Source of the DNA: Apostichopus japonicus
Taxonomy: Eukaryota > Echinodermata > Holothuroidea > Aspidochirotida > Stichopodidae
Length of the DNA: 64,000 nt
Assembly (NCBI RefSeq): GCF_037975245.1
Contig: NC_092563.1
Span: 27,307,960 to 27,371,959 of the forward strand
Direction of reading: 5' to 3'
A program made the translations under genes and the position numbers. The stretch's first letter is position 1. The number at the start of each line of letters is the position of its first letter. The notes beneath the pieces are model-generated. The model was not told where the DNA came from, made no database searches, and worked only from the letters and a program-made list of their open reading frames with translations. This document shows positions 46,401-61,400 of this stretch, one piece after another.

Positions 46401-49400
46401 GGTAAAAAAATCTTTCTCAAACAATAGGAGAAAGCCATAACAGTGTACATCCCTATTTTCTCTATGATATATCAAATTGTATGAATACAGCACATGCAAC
46501 AGCATATATATTCTGATTAGGGCTTTCCAATCATCCCCACCCCTCATTCCCACTTAACTAGTGAAATGACATCAAAACATTATTTATACATAATATCACA
46601 TTATTAGGGCGTTATGGAGGTCTGACCCTGTATACGGTACCTGATTCCATAGTAACCCACACCACTTGCCACATGCAATGATCTAGATAGAGTGATAGTG
46701 TACAAACTGTAATTTTCAGGACATATCAAACTTTACGTAGCAGGTAGAAAAGCAAATAGACGACCAATAGAGCAGCCAAGTCAATTGGACACCCCCCACC
46801 CCTCCCCGACCCTCCATCCCATTCAACAAGGATGAATACACATAAAATCCTATGCTTTCAAATATTTGATCCTAATGATAGCTCTAACCTACATATAGCT
46901 GCTTTCCCAGTTTCCCCCTCCAGCAACCCCCCCCCCCTCCCTTTTGCCCAACATTATGGTTCCACATATGGGTGGAGCTTGTAAAAGTTGGACAAGATCA
47001 TTTTCTACACTGATGCATTTGAGATTAAGCAGTTCATCAATTGGAATGACATCAAAACTTTGAAACGGTGAAAATAAGATGGTCAAAAATTAATATTAGA
47101 CTGTTCAGTAATTCTCACACACATTATGGGGACCCTAATAGTTGAAAAAAAAACCCTTTGACATTACATCTAATATACATCACCTTAATCTATGCTGTTG
47201 GAAATGGTAAAAAAAATCTTTCTCAAACAATAGGAGAAAGCCATAACAGTGTACATCCCTATTTTCTCTATGATATATCAAATTGTATGAATACAGCACA
47301 TGCAACAGCATATATATTCTGATTAGGGCTTTCCAATCATCCCCACCCCTCATTCCCACTCAACTAGTGAAATGACATCAAAACATTATTTATACATAAT
47401 ATCACATTATTAGGGCGTTATGGAGGTCTGACCCTGTATACGGTACCTGATTCCATAGTAACTCACACCACTTGCCCCATGCAATGATCTAGATAGAGTG
47501 ATAGTGTACAAACTGTAATTTTCAGGACATATCAAACTTTACGTAACAGGTAGAAAAGCAAATAGACGACCAATAGGGCAGCCAAGTCAATTGGACACCC
47601 CCCACCCCTCCCCTACCCTCCATCCCATTCAACAAGGATGAATACACATAAAATCCTATGCTTTCAAATATTTGATCCTAATGATAGCTCTACATATAGC
47701 TGCTTTCCCAGTTTCCCCCTCCAGCAACCCCCCCCTCCCTTTTGCCCAACATTATGGTTCCACATATGGGTGGAGCCTGTAAAAGTTGGACAAGATCATT
47801 TTCTACACTGATGCATTTGAGATTAAGCAGTTCATCAATTTGGAATGACATCAAAACTTTGAAACGGTGAAAATAAGATGGTCAAAAATTAATATTAGAC
47901 TGTTCATTAATTCTCACACACATTATGGGGACCCTAATAGTTGAAAAAAAAAAAAAAACCTTTGACATTACATTTAATATACATCACCTTAATCTATGCT
48001 GTTGGAAATGGTAAAAAAATCTTTCTCAAACAATAGGAGAAAGCCATAACAGTGTACATCCCTATTTTCTCTATGATATATCAAATTGTATGAATACAGC
48101 ACATGCAACAGCATATATATTCTGATTAGGGCTTTCCAATCATCCCCACCCCTCATTCCCACTCAACTAGTGGAATGACATCAAAACATTATTTATACAT
48201 AATATCACATTATTAGGGCGTTATGAGGGTCTGACCCTGTATACGGTACCTGATTCCATAGTAACTCACACCACTTGCCCCATGCAATGATCTAGATAGA
48301 GTGATAGTGTACAAACTGTAATTTTCAGGACATATCAAACTTTACGTAGCAGGTAGAAAAGCAAATAGACGACCAATAGGGCAGCCAAGTCAATTGGACA
48401 CCCCCCACCCCTCCCCTACCCTCCATCCCATTCAACAAGGATGAATACACATAAAATCCTATGCTTTCAAATATTTGATCCTAATGATAGCTCTAACCTA
48501 CATATAGCTGCTTTCCCAGTTTCCCCCTCCAGCAACCCCCCCCTCCCTTTTGCCCAACATTATGGTTCCACATATGGGTGGAGCCTGTAAAAGTTGGACA
48601 AGATCATTTTCTACACTGATGCATTTGAGATTAAGCAGTTCATCAATTTGGAATGACATCAAAACTTTGAAACGGTGAAAATAAGATGGTCAAAAATTAA
48701 TATTAGACTGTTCATTAATTCTCACACACATTATGGGGACCCTAATAGTTGAAAAAAAAAAAAAAAACCTTTGACATTACATTTAATATACATCACCTTA
48801 ATCTATGCTGTTGGAAATGGTAAAAAAATCTTTCTCAAACAATAGGAGAAAGCCATAACAGTGTACATCCCTATTTTCTCTATGATATATCAAATTGTAT
48901 GAATACAGCACATGCAACAGCATATATATTCTGATTAGGGCTTTCCAATCATCCCCACCCCTCATTCCCACTCAACTAGTGGAATGACATCAAAACATTA
49001 TTTATACATAATATCACATTATTAGGGCGTTATGAGGGTCTGACCCTGTATACGGTACCTGATTCCATAGTAACTCACACCACTTGCCCCATGCAATGAT
49101 CTAGATAGAGTGATAGTGTACAAACTGTAATTTTCAGGACATATCAAACTTTACGTAGCAGGTAGAAAAGCAAATAGACGACCAATAGGGCAGCCAAGTC
49201 AATTGGACACCCCCCACCCCTCCCCTACCCTCCATCCCATTCAACAAGGATGAATACACATAAAATCCTATGCTTTCAAATATTTGATCCTAATGATAGC
49301 TCTAACCTACATATAGCTGCTTTCCCAGTTTCCCCCTCCAGCAACCCCCCCCCCCTCCCTTTTGCCCAACATTATGGTTCCACATATGGGTGGAGCCTGT

Positions 49401-52400
49401 AAAAGTTGGACAAGATCATTTTCTACACTGATGCATTTGAGATTAAGCAGTTCATCAATTTGGAATGACATCAAAACTTTGAAACGGTGAAAATAAGATG
49501 GTCAAAAATTAATATTAGACTGTTCAGTAATTCTCACACACATTGGGACCCTAATAGTTGAAAAAAAAAAAAACCCTTTGACATTACATCTAATATACAT
49601 CACCTTAATCTATGCTGTTGGAAATGGTAAAAAAAATCTTTCTCAAACAATAGGAGAAAGCCATAACAGTGTACATCCCTATTTTCTCTATAATATATCA
49701 AATTGTATGAATACAGCACATGCAACAGCATATATATTCTGATTAGGGCTTTCCAATCATCCCCACCCCTCATTCCCACTCAACTAGTGGAATGACATCA
49801 AAACATTATTTATACATAATATCACATTATTAGGGCGTTATGAGAGTCTGACCCTGTATACGGTACCTGATTCCATAGTAACTCACACCACTTGCCCCAT
49901 GCAATGATCTAGATAGAGTGATAGTGTACAAACTGTAATTTTCAGGACATTTCAAACTTTACGTAGCAGGTAGAAAAGCAAATAGACGACCAATAGGGCA
50001 GCCAAGTCAATTGGACACCCCCCACCCCTCCCCTACCCTCCATCCCATTCAACAAGGATGAATACACATAAAATCCTATGCTTTCAAATATTTGATCCTA
50101 ATGATAGCTCTAACCTACATATAGCTGCTTTCCCAGTTTCCCCCTCCAGCAACCCCCCCCCCTCCCTTTTGCCCAACATTATGGTTCCACATATGGGTGG
50201 AGCCTGTAAAAGTTGGACAAGATCATTTTCTACACTGATGCATTTGAGATTAAGCAGTTCATCAATTTGGAATGACATCAAAACTTTGAAACTGTGAAAA
50301 TAAGATGGTCAAAAATTAATATTAGACTGTTCATTAATTCTCACACACATTGGGACCCTAATAGTTGAAAAAAAACCCTTTGACATTACATCTAATATAC
50401 ATCACCTTAATCTATGCTGTTGGAAATGGTAAAAAAAATCTTTCTCAAACAATAGGAGAAAGCCATAACAGTGTACATCCCTATTTTCTCTATAATATAT
50501 CAAATTGTATGAATACAGCACATGCAACAGCATATATATTCTGATTAGGGCTTTCCAATCATCCCCACCCCTCATTCCCACTCAACTAGTGGAATGACAT
50601 CAAAACATTATTTATACATAATATCACATTATTAGGGCGTTATGAGGGTCTGACCCTGTATACAGTACCTGATTCCATAGTAACCCACACCACTTGCCAC
50701 ATGCAATGATCTAGATAGAGTGATAGTGTACAAACTGTAATTTTCAGGACATTTCAAACTTTACGTAGCAGGTAGAAAAGCAAATAGACGACCAATAGGG
50801 CAGCCAAGTCAATTGGACACCCCCCACCCCTCCCCTACCCTCCATCCCATTCAACAAGGATGAATACACATAAAATCCTATGCTTTCAAATATTGATCTT
50901 AATGATAGCTCTAACCTACATATAGCTCCTTTCCCAGTTTCCCCCTCCAGCAACCCCCCCCCCCTCCCTTTTGCCCAACATTATGGTTCCACATATGGGT
51001 GGAGCCTGTAAAAGTTGGACAAGATCATTTTCTACACTGATGCATTTGAGATTAAGCAGTTCATCAATTTGGAATGACATCAAAACTTTGAAACGGTGAA
51101 AATAAGATGGTCAAAAATTAATATTAGAATGTTCATTAAATTCTCACACACATTATGGGGACCCTAATAGTTGGAAAAAAAAAACCTTCTACTTTACATT
51201 TAATATACATCACCTTAATCTATGCTGTTGGAAATGGTAAAAAAATCTTTCTCAAACAATAGGAGAAAGCCATAACAGTGTACATCCCTATTTTCTCTAT
51301 GATATATCAAATTGTATGAATACAGCACATGCAACAGCATATATATTCTGATTAGGGCTTTCCAATCATCCCCACCCCTCATTCCCACTCAACTAGTGAA
51401 ATGACATCAAAACATTATTTATACATAATATCACATTATTAGGGCGTTTTGGAGGTCTGACCCTGTATACGGTACCTGATTCCATAGTAACCCACACCAC
51501 TTGCCACATGCAATGATCTAGATAGAGTGATAGTGTACAAACTGTAATTTTCAGGACATATCAAACTTTACGTAGCAGGTAGAAAAGCAAATAGACGACC
51601 AATAGGGCAGCCAAGTCAATTGGACACCCCCACCCCTCCCCTACCCTCCATCCCATTCAACAAGGATGAATACACATAAAATCCTATGCTTTCAAATATT
51701 TGATCCTAATGATAGCTCTAACCTACATATAGCTGCTTTCCCAGTTTCCCCCTTCAGCAATCCCCCCCCCCTTTTGCCCAACATTATGGTTCCACATATG
51801 GGTGGAGCCTGTAAAAGTTGGACAAGATCATTTTCTACACTGATGCATTTGAGATTAAGCAGTTCATCAATTTGGAATGACATCAAAACTTTGAAACGGT
51901 GAAAATAAGATGGTCAAAAATTAACATTAGAATGTTCATTAAATTCTCACACACATTATGGGGACCCTAATAGTTGGAAAAAAAAACCTTCTACTTTACA
52001 TTTTATGTACATCACCTTAATCTATGCTGTTGGAAATGGTAAAAAAATCTTTCTCAAACAATAGGAGAAAGCCATAACAGTGTACATCCCTATTTTCTCT
52101 ATGATATATCAAATTGTATGAATACAGCACATGCAACAGCATATATATTCTGATTAGGGCTTTCCAATCATCCCCACCCCTCATTCCCACTCAACTAGTG
52201 AAATGACATCAAAACATTATTTATACATAATATCACATTATTAGGGCGTTATGGAGGTCTGACCCTGTATACGGTACCTGATTCCATAGTAACCCACACC
52301 ACTTGCCACATGCAATGATCTAGATAGAGTGATAGTGTACAAACTGTAATTTTCAGGACATATCAAACTTTACGTAGCAGGTAGAAAAGCAAATAGGCGA

Positions 52401-55400
52401 CCAATAGGGCGGCCAAGTCAATTGGACACCCCCACCCCTCCCCTACCCTCCATCCCATTCAACAAGGATGAATACACATAAAATCCTATGCTTTCAAATA
52501 TTTGATCCTAATGATAACTCTAACCTACATATAGCTGCTTTCCCAGTTTCCCCCTCCAGCAATCCCCCCCCCCCCTTTTGCCCAACATTATGGTTCCACA
52601 TATGGGTGGAGCCTGTAAAAGTTGGACAAGATCATTTTCTACACTGATGTATTTGAGATTAAGCAGTTCATCAATTTGGAATGACATCAAAACTTTGAAA
52701 CGGTGAAAATAAGATGGTCAAAAATTAATATTAGAATGTCATTAAATTCTCACACACATTATGGGGACCCTAATAGTTGGAAAAAAAACACTTCTACTTT
52801 ACATTTAATATACATCACCTTAATCTATGCTGTTGGAAATGGTAAAAAAAATCTTTCTCAAACAATAGGAGAAAGCCATAACAGTGTACATCCCTATTTT
52901 CTCTATGATATATCAAATTGTATGAATACAGCACATGCAACAGCATATATATTCTGATTAGGGCTTTCCAATCATCCCCACCCCTCATTCCCACTCAACT
53001 AGTGAAATGACATCAAAACATTATTTATACATAATATCACATTATTAGGGCGTTATGGAGGTCTGACCCTGTATACGGTACCTGATTCCATAGTAACCCA
53101 CACCACTTGCCCCATGCAATGATCTAGATAGAGTGATAGTGTACAAACTGTAATTTTCAGGACATATCAAACTTTACGTAGCAGGTAGAAAAGCAAATAG
53201 ACGACCAATAGGGCAGCCAAGTCAATTGGACACCCCCCACCCCTCCCCTACCCTCCATCCCATTCAACAAGGATGAATACACATAAAATCCTATGCTTTC
53301 AAATATTTGATCCTAATGATAGCTCTAACCTACATATAGCTGCTTTCCCAGTTTCCCCCTCCAGCAACCCCCCCCCCCCTCCCTTTTGCCCAACATTATG
53401 GTTCCACATATGGGTGGAGCCTGTAAAAGTTGGACAAGATCATTTTCTACACTGATGTATTTGAGATTAAGCAGTTCATCAATTTGGAATGACATCAAAA
53501 CTTTGAAACGGTGAAAATAAGATGGTCAAAAATTAATATTAGAATGTCATTAAATTCTCACACACATTATGGGGACCCTAATAGTTGGAAAAAAAACACT
53601 TCTACTTTACATTTAATATACATCACCTTAATCTATGCTGTTGGAAATGGTAAAAAAAATCTTTCTCAAACAATAGGAGAAAGCCATAACAGTGTACATC
53701 CCTATTTTCTCTATGATATATCAAATTGTATGAATACAGCACATGCAACAGCATATATATTCTGATTAGGGCTTTCCAATCATCCCCACCCCTCATTCCC
53801 ACTCAACTAGTGAAATGACATCAAAACATTATTTATACATAATATCACATTATTAGGGCGTTATGGAGGTCTGACCCTGTATACGGTACCTGATTCCATA
53901 GTAACCCACACCACTTGCCCCATGCAATGATCTAGATAGAGTGATAGTGTACAAACTGTAATTTTCAGGACATATCAAACTTTACGTAGCAGGTAGAAAA
54001 GCAAATAGACGACCAATAGGGCAGCCAAGTCAATTGGACACCCCCCACCCCTCCCCTACCCTCCATCCCATTCAACAAGGATGAATACACATAAAATCCT
54101 ATGCTTTCAAATATTTGATCCTAATGATAGCTCTAACCTACATATAGCTGCTTTCCCAGTTTCCCCCTCCAGCAACCCCCCCCCCTCCCTTTTGCCCAAC
54201 ATTATGGTTCCACATATGGGTGGAGCCTGTAAAAGTTGGACAAGATCATTTTCTACACTGATGCATTTGAGATTAAGCAGTTCATCAATTTGGAATGACA
54301 TCAAAACTTTGAAACGGTGAAAATAAGATGGTCAAAAATTAATATTAGACTGTTCATTAATTCTCACACACATTGGGACCCTAATAGTTGAAAAAAAAAA
54401 AAACCTTTGACATTACATCTAATATACATCACCTTAATCTATGCTGTTGGAAATGGTAAAAAAAATCTTTCTCAAACAATAGGAGAAAGCCATAACAGTG
54501 TACATCACTATTTTCTCTATAATATATCAAATTGTATGAATACAGCACATGCAACAGCATATATATTCTGATTAGGGCTTTCCAATCATCCCCACCCCTC
54601 ATTCCCACTCAACTAGTGGAATGACATCAAAACATTATTTATACATAATATCACATTATTAGGGCGTTATGAGGGTCTGACCCTGTATACGGTACCTGAT
54701 TCCATAGTAACCCACACCACTTGCCCCATGCAATGATCTAGATAGAGTGATAGTGTACAAACTGTAATTTTCAGGACATATCAAACTTTACGTAGCAGGT
54801 AGAAAAGCAAATAGGCGACCAATAGGGCAGCCAAGTCAATTGGACACCCCCCACCCCTCCCCTACCCTCCATCCCATTCAACAAGGATGAATACACATAA
54901 AATCCTATGCTTTCAAATATTTGATCCTAATGATAGCTCTAACCTACATATAGCTGCTTTCCCAGTTTCCCCCTCCAGCAACCCCCTCCCTTTTGCCCAA
55001 CATTATGGTTCCACATATGGGTGGAGCCTGTAAAAGTTGGACAAGATCATTTTCTACACTGATGCATTTGAGATTAAGCAGTTCATCAATTTGGAATGAC
55101 ATCAAAACTTTGAAACGGTGAAAATAAGATGGTCAAAAATTAATATTAGACTGTTCAGTAATTCTCACACACATTGGGACCCTCATAGTTGAAAAAAAAA
55201 AACCTTTGACATTACATCTAATATACATCACCTTAATCTATGCTGTTGGAAATGGTAAAAAAAATCTTTCTCAAACAATAGGAGAAAGCCATAACAGTGT
55301 ACATCCCTATTTTCTCTATGATATATCAAATTGTATGAATACAGCACATGCAACAGCATATATATTCTGATTAGGGCTTTCCAATCATCCCCACCCCTCA

Positions 55401-58400
55401 TTCCCACTCAACTAGTGGAATGACATCAAAACATTATTTATACATAATATCACATTATTAGGGCGTTATGAGGGTCTGACCCTGTATACGGTACCTGATT
55501 CCATAGTAACCCACACCACTTGCCCCATGCAATGATCTAGATAGAGTGATAGTGTACAAACTGTAATTTTCAGGACATATCAAACTTTACGTAGCAGGTA
55601 GAAAAGCAAATAGACGACCAATAGGGCAGCCAAGTCAATTGGACACCCCCCACCCCTCCCCTACCCTCCATCCCATTCAACAAGGATGAATACACATAAA
55701 ATCCTATGCTTTCAAATATTTGATCCTAATGATAGCTCTAACCTACATATAGCTGCTTTCCCAGTTTCCCCCTCCAGCAACCCCCTCCCTTTTGCCCAAC
55801 ATTATGGTTCCACATATGGGTGGAGCCTGTAAAAGTTGGACAAGATCATTTTCTACACTGATGTATTTGAGATTAAGCAGTTCATCAATTTGGAATGACA
55901 TCAAAACTTTGAAACGGTGAAAATAAGATGGTCAAAAATTAATATTAGACTGTTCAGTAATTCTCACACACATTGGGACCCTAATAGTTGAAAAAAAAAA
56001 ACCTTTGACATTACATCTAATATACATCACCTTAATCTATGCTGTTGGAAATGGTAAAAAAAATCTTTCTCAAACAATAGGAGAAAGCCATAACAGTGTA
56101 CATCCCTATTTTCTCTATGATATATCAAATTGTATGAATACAGCACATGCAACAGCATATATATTCTGATTAGGGCTTTCCAATCATCCCCACCCCTCAT
56201 TCCCACTCAACTAGTGGAATGACATCAAAACATTATTTATACATAATATCACATTATTAGGGCGTTATGGAGGTCTGACCCTGTATACGGTACCTGATTC
56301 CATAGTAACCCACACCACTTGCCCCATGCAATGATCTAGATAGAGTGATAGTGTACAAACTGTAATTTTCAGGACATATCAAACTTTACGTAGCAGGTAG
56401 AAAAGCAAATAGACGACCAATAGGGCAGCCAAGTCAATTGGACACCCCCCACCCCTCCCCTACCCTCCATCCCATTCAACAAGGATGAATACACATAAAA
56501 TCCTATGCTTTCAAATATTTGATCCTAATGATAGCTCTAACCTACATATAGCTGCTTTCCCAGTTTCCCCCTCCAGCAACCCCCCCCCCTCCCTTTTGCC
56601 CAACATTATGGTTCCACATATGGGTGGAGCCTGTAAAAGTTGGACAAGATCATTTTCTACACTGATGCATTTGAGATTAAGCAGTTCATCAATTTGGAAT
56701 GACATCAAAACTTTGAAACGGTGAAAATAAGATGGTCAAAAATTAATATTAGACTGTTCATTAATTCTCACACACATTGGGACCCTAATAGTTGAAAAAA
56801 AAAAAACCTTTGACATTACATCTAATATACATCACCTTAATCTATGCTGTTGGAAATGGTAAAAAAAATCTTTCTCAAACAATAGGAGAAAGCCATAACA
56901 GTGTACATCCCTATTTTCTCTATAATATATCAAATTGTATGAATACAGCACATGCAACAGCATATATATTCTGATTAGGGCTTTCCAATCATCCCCACCC
57001 CTCATTCCCACTCAACTAGTGGAATGACATCAAAACATTATTTATACATAATATCACATTATTAGGGCGTTATGAGGGTCTGACCCTGTATACGGTACCT
57101 GATTCCATAGTAACCCACACCACTTGCCCCATGCAATGATCTAGATAGAGTAATAGTGTACAAACTGTAATTTTCAGGACATATCAAACTTTACGTAGCA
57201 GGTAGAAAAGCAAATAGACGACCAATAGGGCAGCCAAGTCAATTGGACACCCCCCACCCCTCCCCTACCCTCCATTCCATTCAACAAGGATGAATACACA
57301 TAAAATCCTATGCTTTCAAATATTTGATCCTAATGATAGCTCTAACCTACATATAGCTGCTTTCCCAGTTTCCCCCTCCAGCAATCCCCCCCCCTCCCTT
57401 TTGCCCAACATTATGGTTCCACATATGGGTGGAGCCTGTAAAAGTTGGACAAGATCATTTTCTACACTGATGCATTTGAGATTAAGCAGTTCATCAATTT
57501 GGAATGACATCAAAACTTTGAAACGGTGAAAATAAGATGGTCAAAAATTAATATTAGACTGTTCAGTAATTCTCACACACATTGGGACCCTAATAGTTGA
57601 AAAAAAAAAACCTTTGACATTACATCTAATATACATCACCTTAATCTATGCTGTTGGAAATGGTAAAAAAATCTTCTCAAACAATAGGAGAAAGCCATAA
57701 CAGTGTACATCCCTATTTTCTCTATGATATATCAAATTGTATGAATACAGCACATGCAACAGCATATATATTCTGATTAGGGCTTTCCAATCATCCCCAC
57801 CCCTCATTCCCACTCAACTAGTGAAATGACATCAAAACATTATTTATACATAATATCACATTATTAGGGCGTTATGGAGGTCTGACCCTGTATACGGTAC
57901 CTGATTCCATAGTAACCCACACCACTTGCCACATGCAATGATCTAGATAGAGTGATAGTGTACAAACTGTAATTTTCAGGACATATCAAACTTTACGTAG
58001 CAGGTAGAAAAGCAAATAGGCGACCAATAGGGCAGCCAAGTCAATTGGACACCCCCACCCCTCCCCTACCCTCCATCCCATTCAACAAGGATGAATACAC
58101 ATAAAATCCTATGCTTTCAAATATTTGATCCTAATGATAACTCTAACCTACATATAGCTGCTTTCCCAGTTTCCCCCTTCAGCAATCCCCCCCCCCCTTT
58201 TGCCCAACATTATGGTTCCACATATGGGTGGAGCCTGTAAAAGTTGGACAAGATCATTTTCTACACTGATGTATTTGAGATTAAGCAGTTCATCAATTTG
58301 GAATGACATCAAAACTTTGAAACGGTGAAAATAAGATGGTCAAAAATTAATATTAGAATGTCATTAAATTCTCACACACATTATGGGGACCCTAATAGTT

Positions 58401-61400
58401 GGAAAAAAAACACTTCTACTTTACATTTAATATACATCACCTTAATCTATGCTGTTGGAAATGGTAAAAAAAATCTTTCTCAAACAATAGGAGAAAGCCA
58501 TAACAGTGTACATCCCTATTTTCTCTATGATATATCAAATTGTATGAATACAGCACATGCAACAGCATATATATTCTGATTAGGGCTTTCCAATCATCCC
58601 CACCCCTCATTCCCACTCAACTAGTGAAATGACATCAAAACATTATTTATACATAATATCACATTATTAGGGCGTTATGGAGGTCTGACCCTGTATACGG
58701 TACCTGATTCCATAGTAACCCACACCACTTGCCCCATGCAATGATCTAGATAGAGTGATAGTGTACAAACTGTAATTTTCAGGACATATCAAACTTTACG
58801 TAGCAGGTAGAAAAGCAAATAGACGACCAATAGGGCAGCCAAGTCAATTGGACACCCCCCACCCCTCCCCTACTCTCCATCCCATTCAACAAGGATGAAT
58901 ACACATAAAATCCTATGCTTTCAAATATTTGATCCTAATGATAGCTCTAACCTACATATAGCTGCTTTCCCAGTTTCCCCCTCCAGCAACCCCCCCCCCC
59001 TCCCTTTTGCCCAACATTATGGTTCCACATATGGGTGGAGCCTGTAAAAGTTGGACAAGATCATTTTCTACACTGATGCATTTGAGATTAAGCAGTTCAT
59101 CAATTTGGAATGACATCAAAACTTTGAAACGGTGAAAATAAGATGGTCAAAAATTAATATTAGACTGTTCATTAATTCTCACACACATTGGGACCCTAAT
59201 AGTTGAAAAAAAAAACCTTTGACATTACATCTAATATACATCACCTTAATCTATGCTGTTGGAAATGGTAAAAAAAATCTTTCTCAAACAATAGGAGAAA
59301 GCCATAACAGTGTACATCCCTATTTTCTCTATGATATATCAAATTGTATGAATACAGCACATGCAACAGCATATATATTCTGATTAGGGCTTTCCAATCA
59401 TCCCCACCCCTCATTCCCACTCAACTAGTGGAATGACATCAAAACATTATTTATACATAATATCACATTATTAGGGCGTTATGAGGGTCTGACCCTGTAT
59501 ACGGTACCTGATTCCATAGTAACCCACACCACTTGCCCCATGCAATGATCTAGATAGAGTAATAGTGTACAAACTGTAATTTTCAGGACATATCAAACTT
59601 TACGTAGCAGGTAGAAAAGCAAATAGACGACCAATAGGGCAGCCAAGTCAATTGGACACCCCCCACCCCTCCCCTACCCTCCATTCCATTCAACAAGGAT
59701 GAATACACATAAAATCCTATGCTTTCAAATATTTGATCCTAATGATAGCTCTAACCTACATATAGCTGCTTTCCCAGTTTCCCCCTCCAGCAACCCCCCC
59801 CCCCCCTCCCTTTTGCCCAACATTATGGTTCCACATATGGGTGGAGCCTGTAAAAGTTGGACAAGATCATTTTCTACACTGATGCATTTGAGATTAAGCA
59901 GTTCATCAATTTGGAATGACATCAAAACTTTGAAACGGTGAAAATAAGATGGTCAAAAATTAATATTAGACTGTTCAGTAATTCTCACACACATTGGGAC
60001 CCTAATAGTTGAAAAAAAAAACCTTTGACATTACATCTAATATACATCACCTTAATCTATGCTGTTGGAAATGGTAAAAAAAATCTTTCTCAAACAATAG
60101 GAGAAAGCCATAACAGTGTACATCCCTATTTTCTCTATAATATATCAAATTGTATGAATACAGCACATGCAACAGCATATATATTCTGATTAGGGCTTTC
60201 CAATCATCCCCACCCCTCATTCCCACTCAACTAGTGGAATGACATCAAAACATTATTTATACATAATATCACATTATTAGGGCGTTATGAGGGTCTGACC
60301 CTGTATACGGTACCTGATTCCATAGTAACCCACACCACTTGCCCCATGCAATGATCTAGATAGAGTGATAGTGTACAAACTGTAATTTTCAGGACATATC
60401 AAACTTTACGTAGCAGGTAGAAAAGCAAATAGACGACCAATAGGGCAGCCAAGTCAATTGGACACCCCCCACCCCTCCCCTACCCTCCATCCCATTCAAC
60501 AAGGATGAATACACATAAAATCCTATGCTTTCAAATATTTGATCCTAATGATAGCTCTAACCTACATATAGCTGCTTTCCCAGTTTCCCCCTCCAGCAAC
60601 CCCCTCCCTTTTGCCCAACATTATGGTTCCACATATGGGTGGAGCCTGTAAAAGTTGGACAAGATCATTTTCTACACTGATGCATTTGAGATTAAGCAGT
60701 TCATCAATTTGGAATGACATCAAAACTTTGAAACGGTGAAAATAAGATGGTCAAAAATTAATATTAGACTGTTCAGTAATTCTCACACACATTGGGACCC
60801 TAATAGTTGAAAAAAAAAAACCTTTGACATTACATCTAATATACATCACCTTAATCTATGCTGTTGGAAATGGTAAAAAAAATCTTTCTCAAACAATAGG
60901 AGAAAGCCATAACAGTGTACATCCCTATTTTCTCTATGATATATCAAATTGTATGAATACAGCACATGCAACAGCATATATATTCTGATTAGGGCTTTCC
61001 AATCATCCCCACCCCTCATTCCCACTCAACTAGTGGAATGACATCAAAACATTATTTATACATAATATCACATTATTAGGGCGTTATGAGGGTCTGACCC
61101 TGTATACGGTACCTGATTCCATAGTAACCCACACCACTTGCCCCATGCAATGATCTAGATAGAGTGATAGTGTACAAACTGTAATTTTCAGGACATATCA
61201 AACTTTACGTAGCAGGTAGAAAAGCAAATAGACGACCAATAGGGCAGCCAAGTCAATTGGACACCCCCCACCCCTCCCCTACCCTCCATCCCATTCAACA
61301 AGGATGAATACACATAAAATCCTATGCTTTCAAATATTTGATCCTAATGATAGCTCTAACCTACATATAGCTGCTTTCCCAGTTTCCCCCTCCAGCAACC

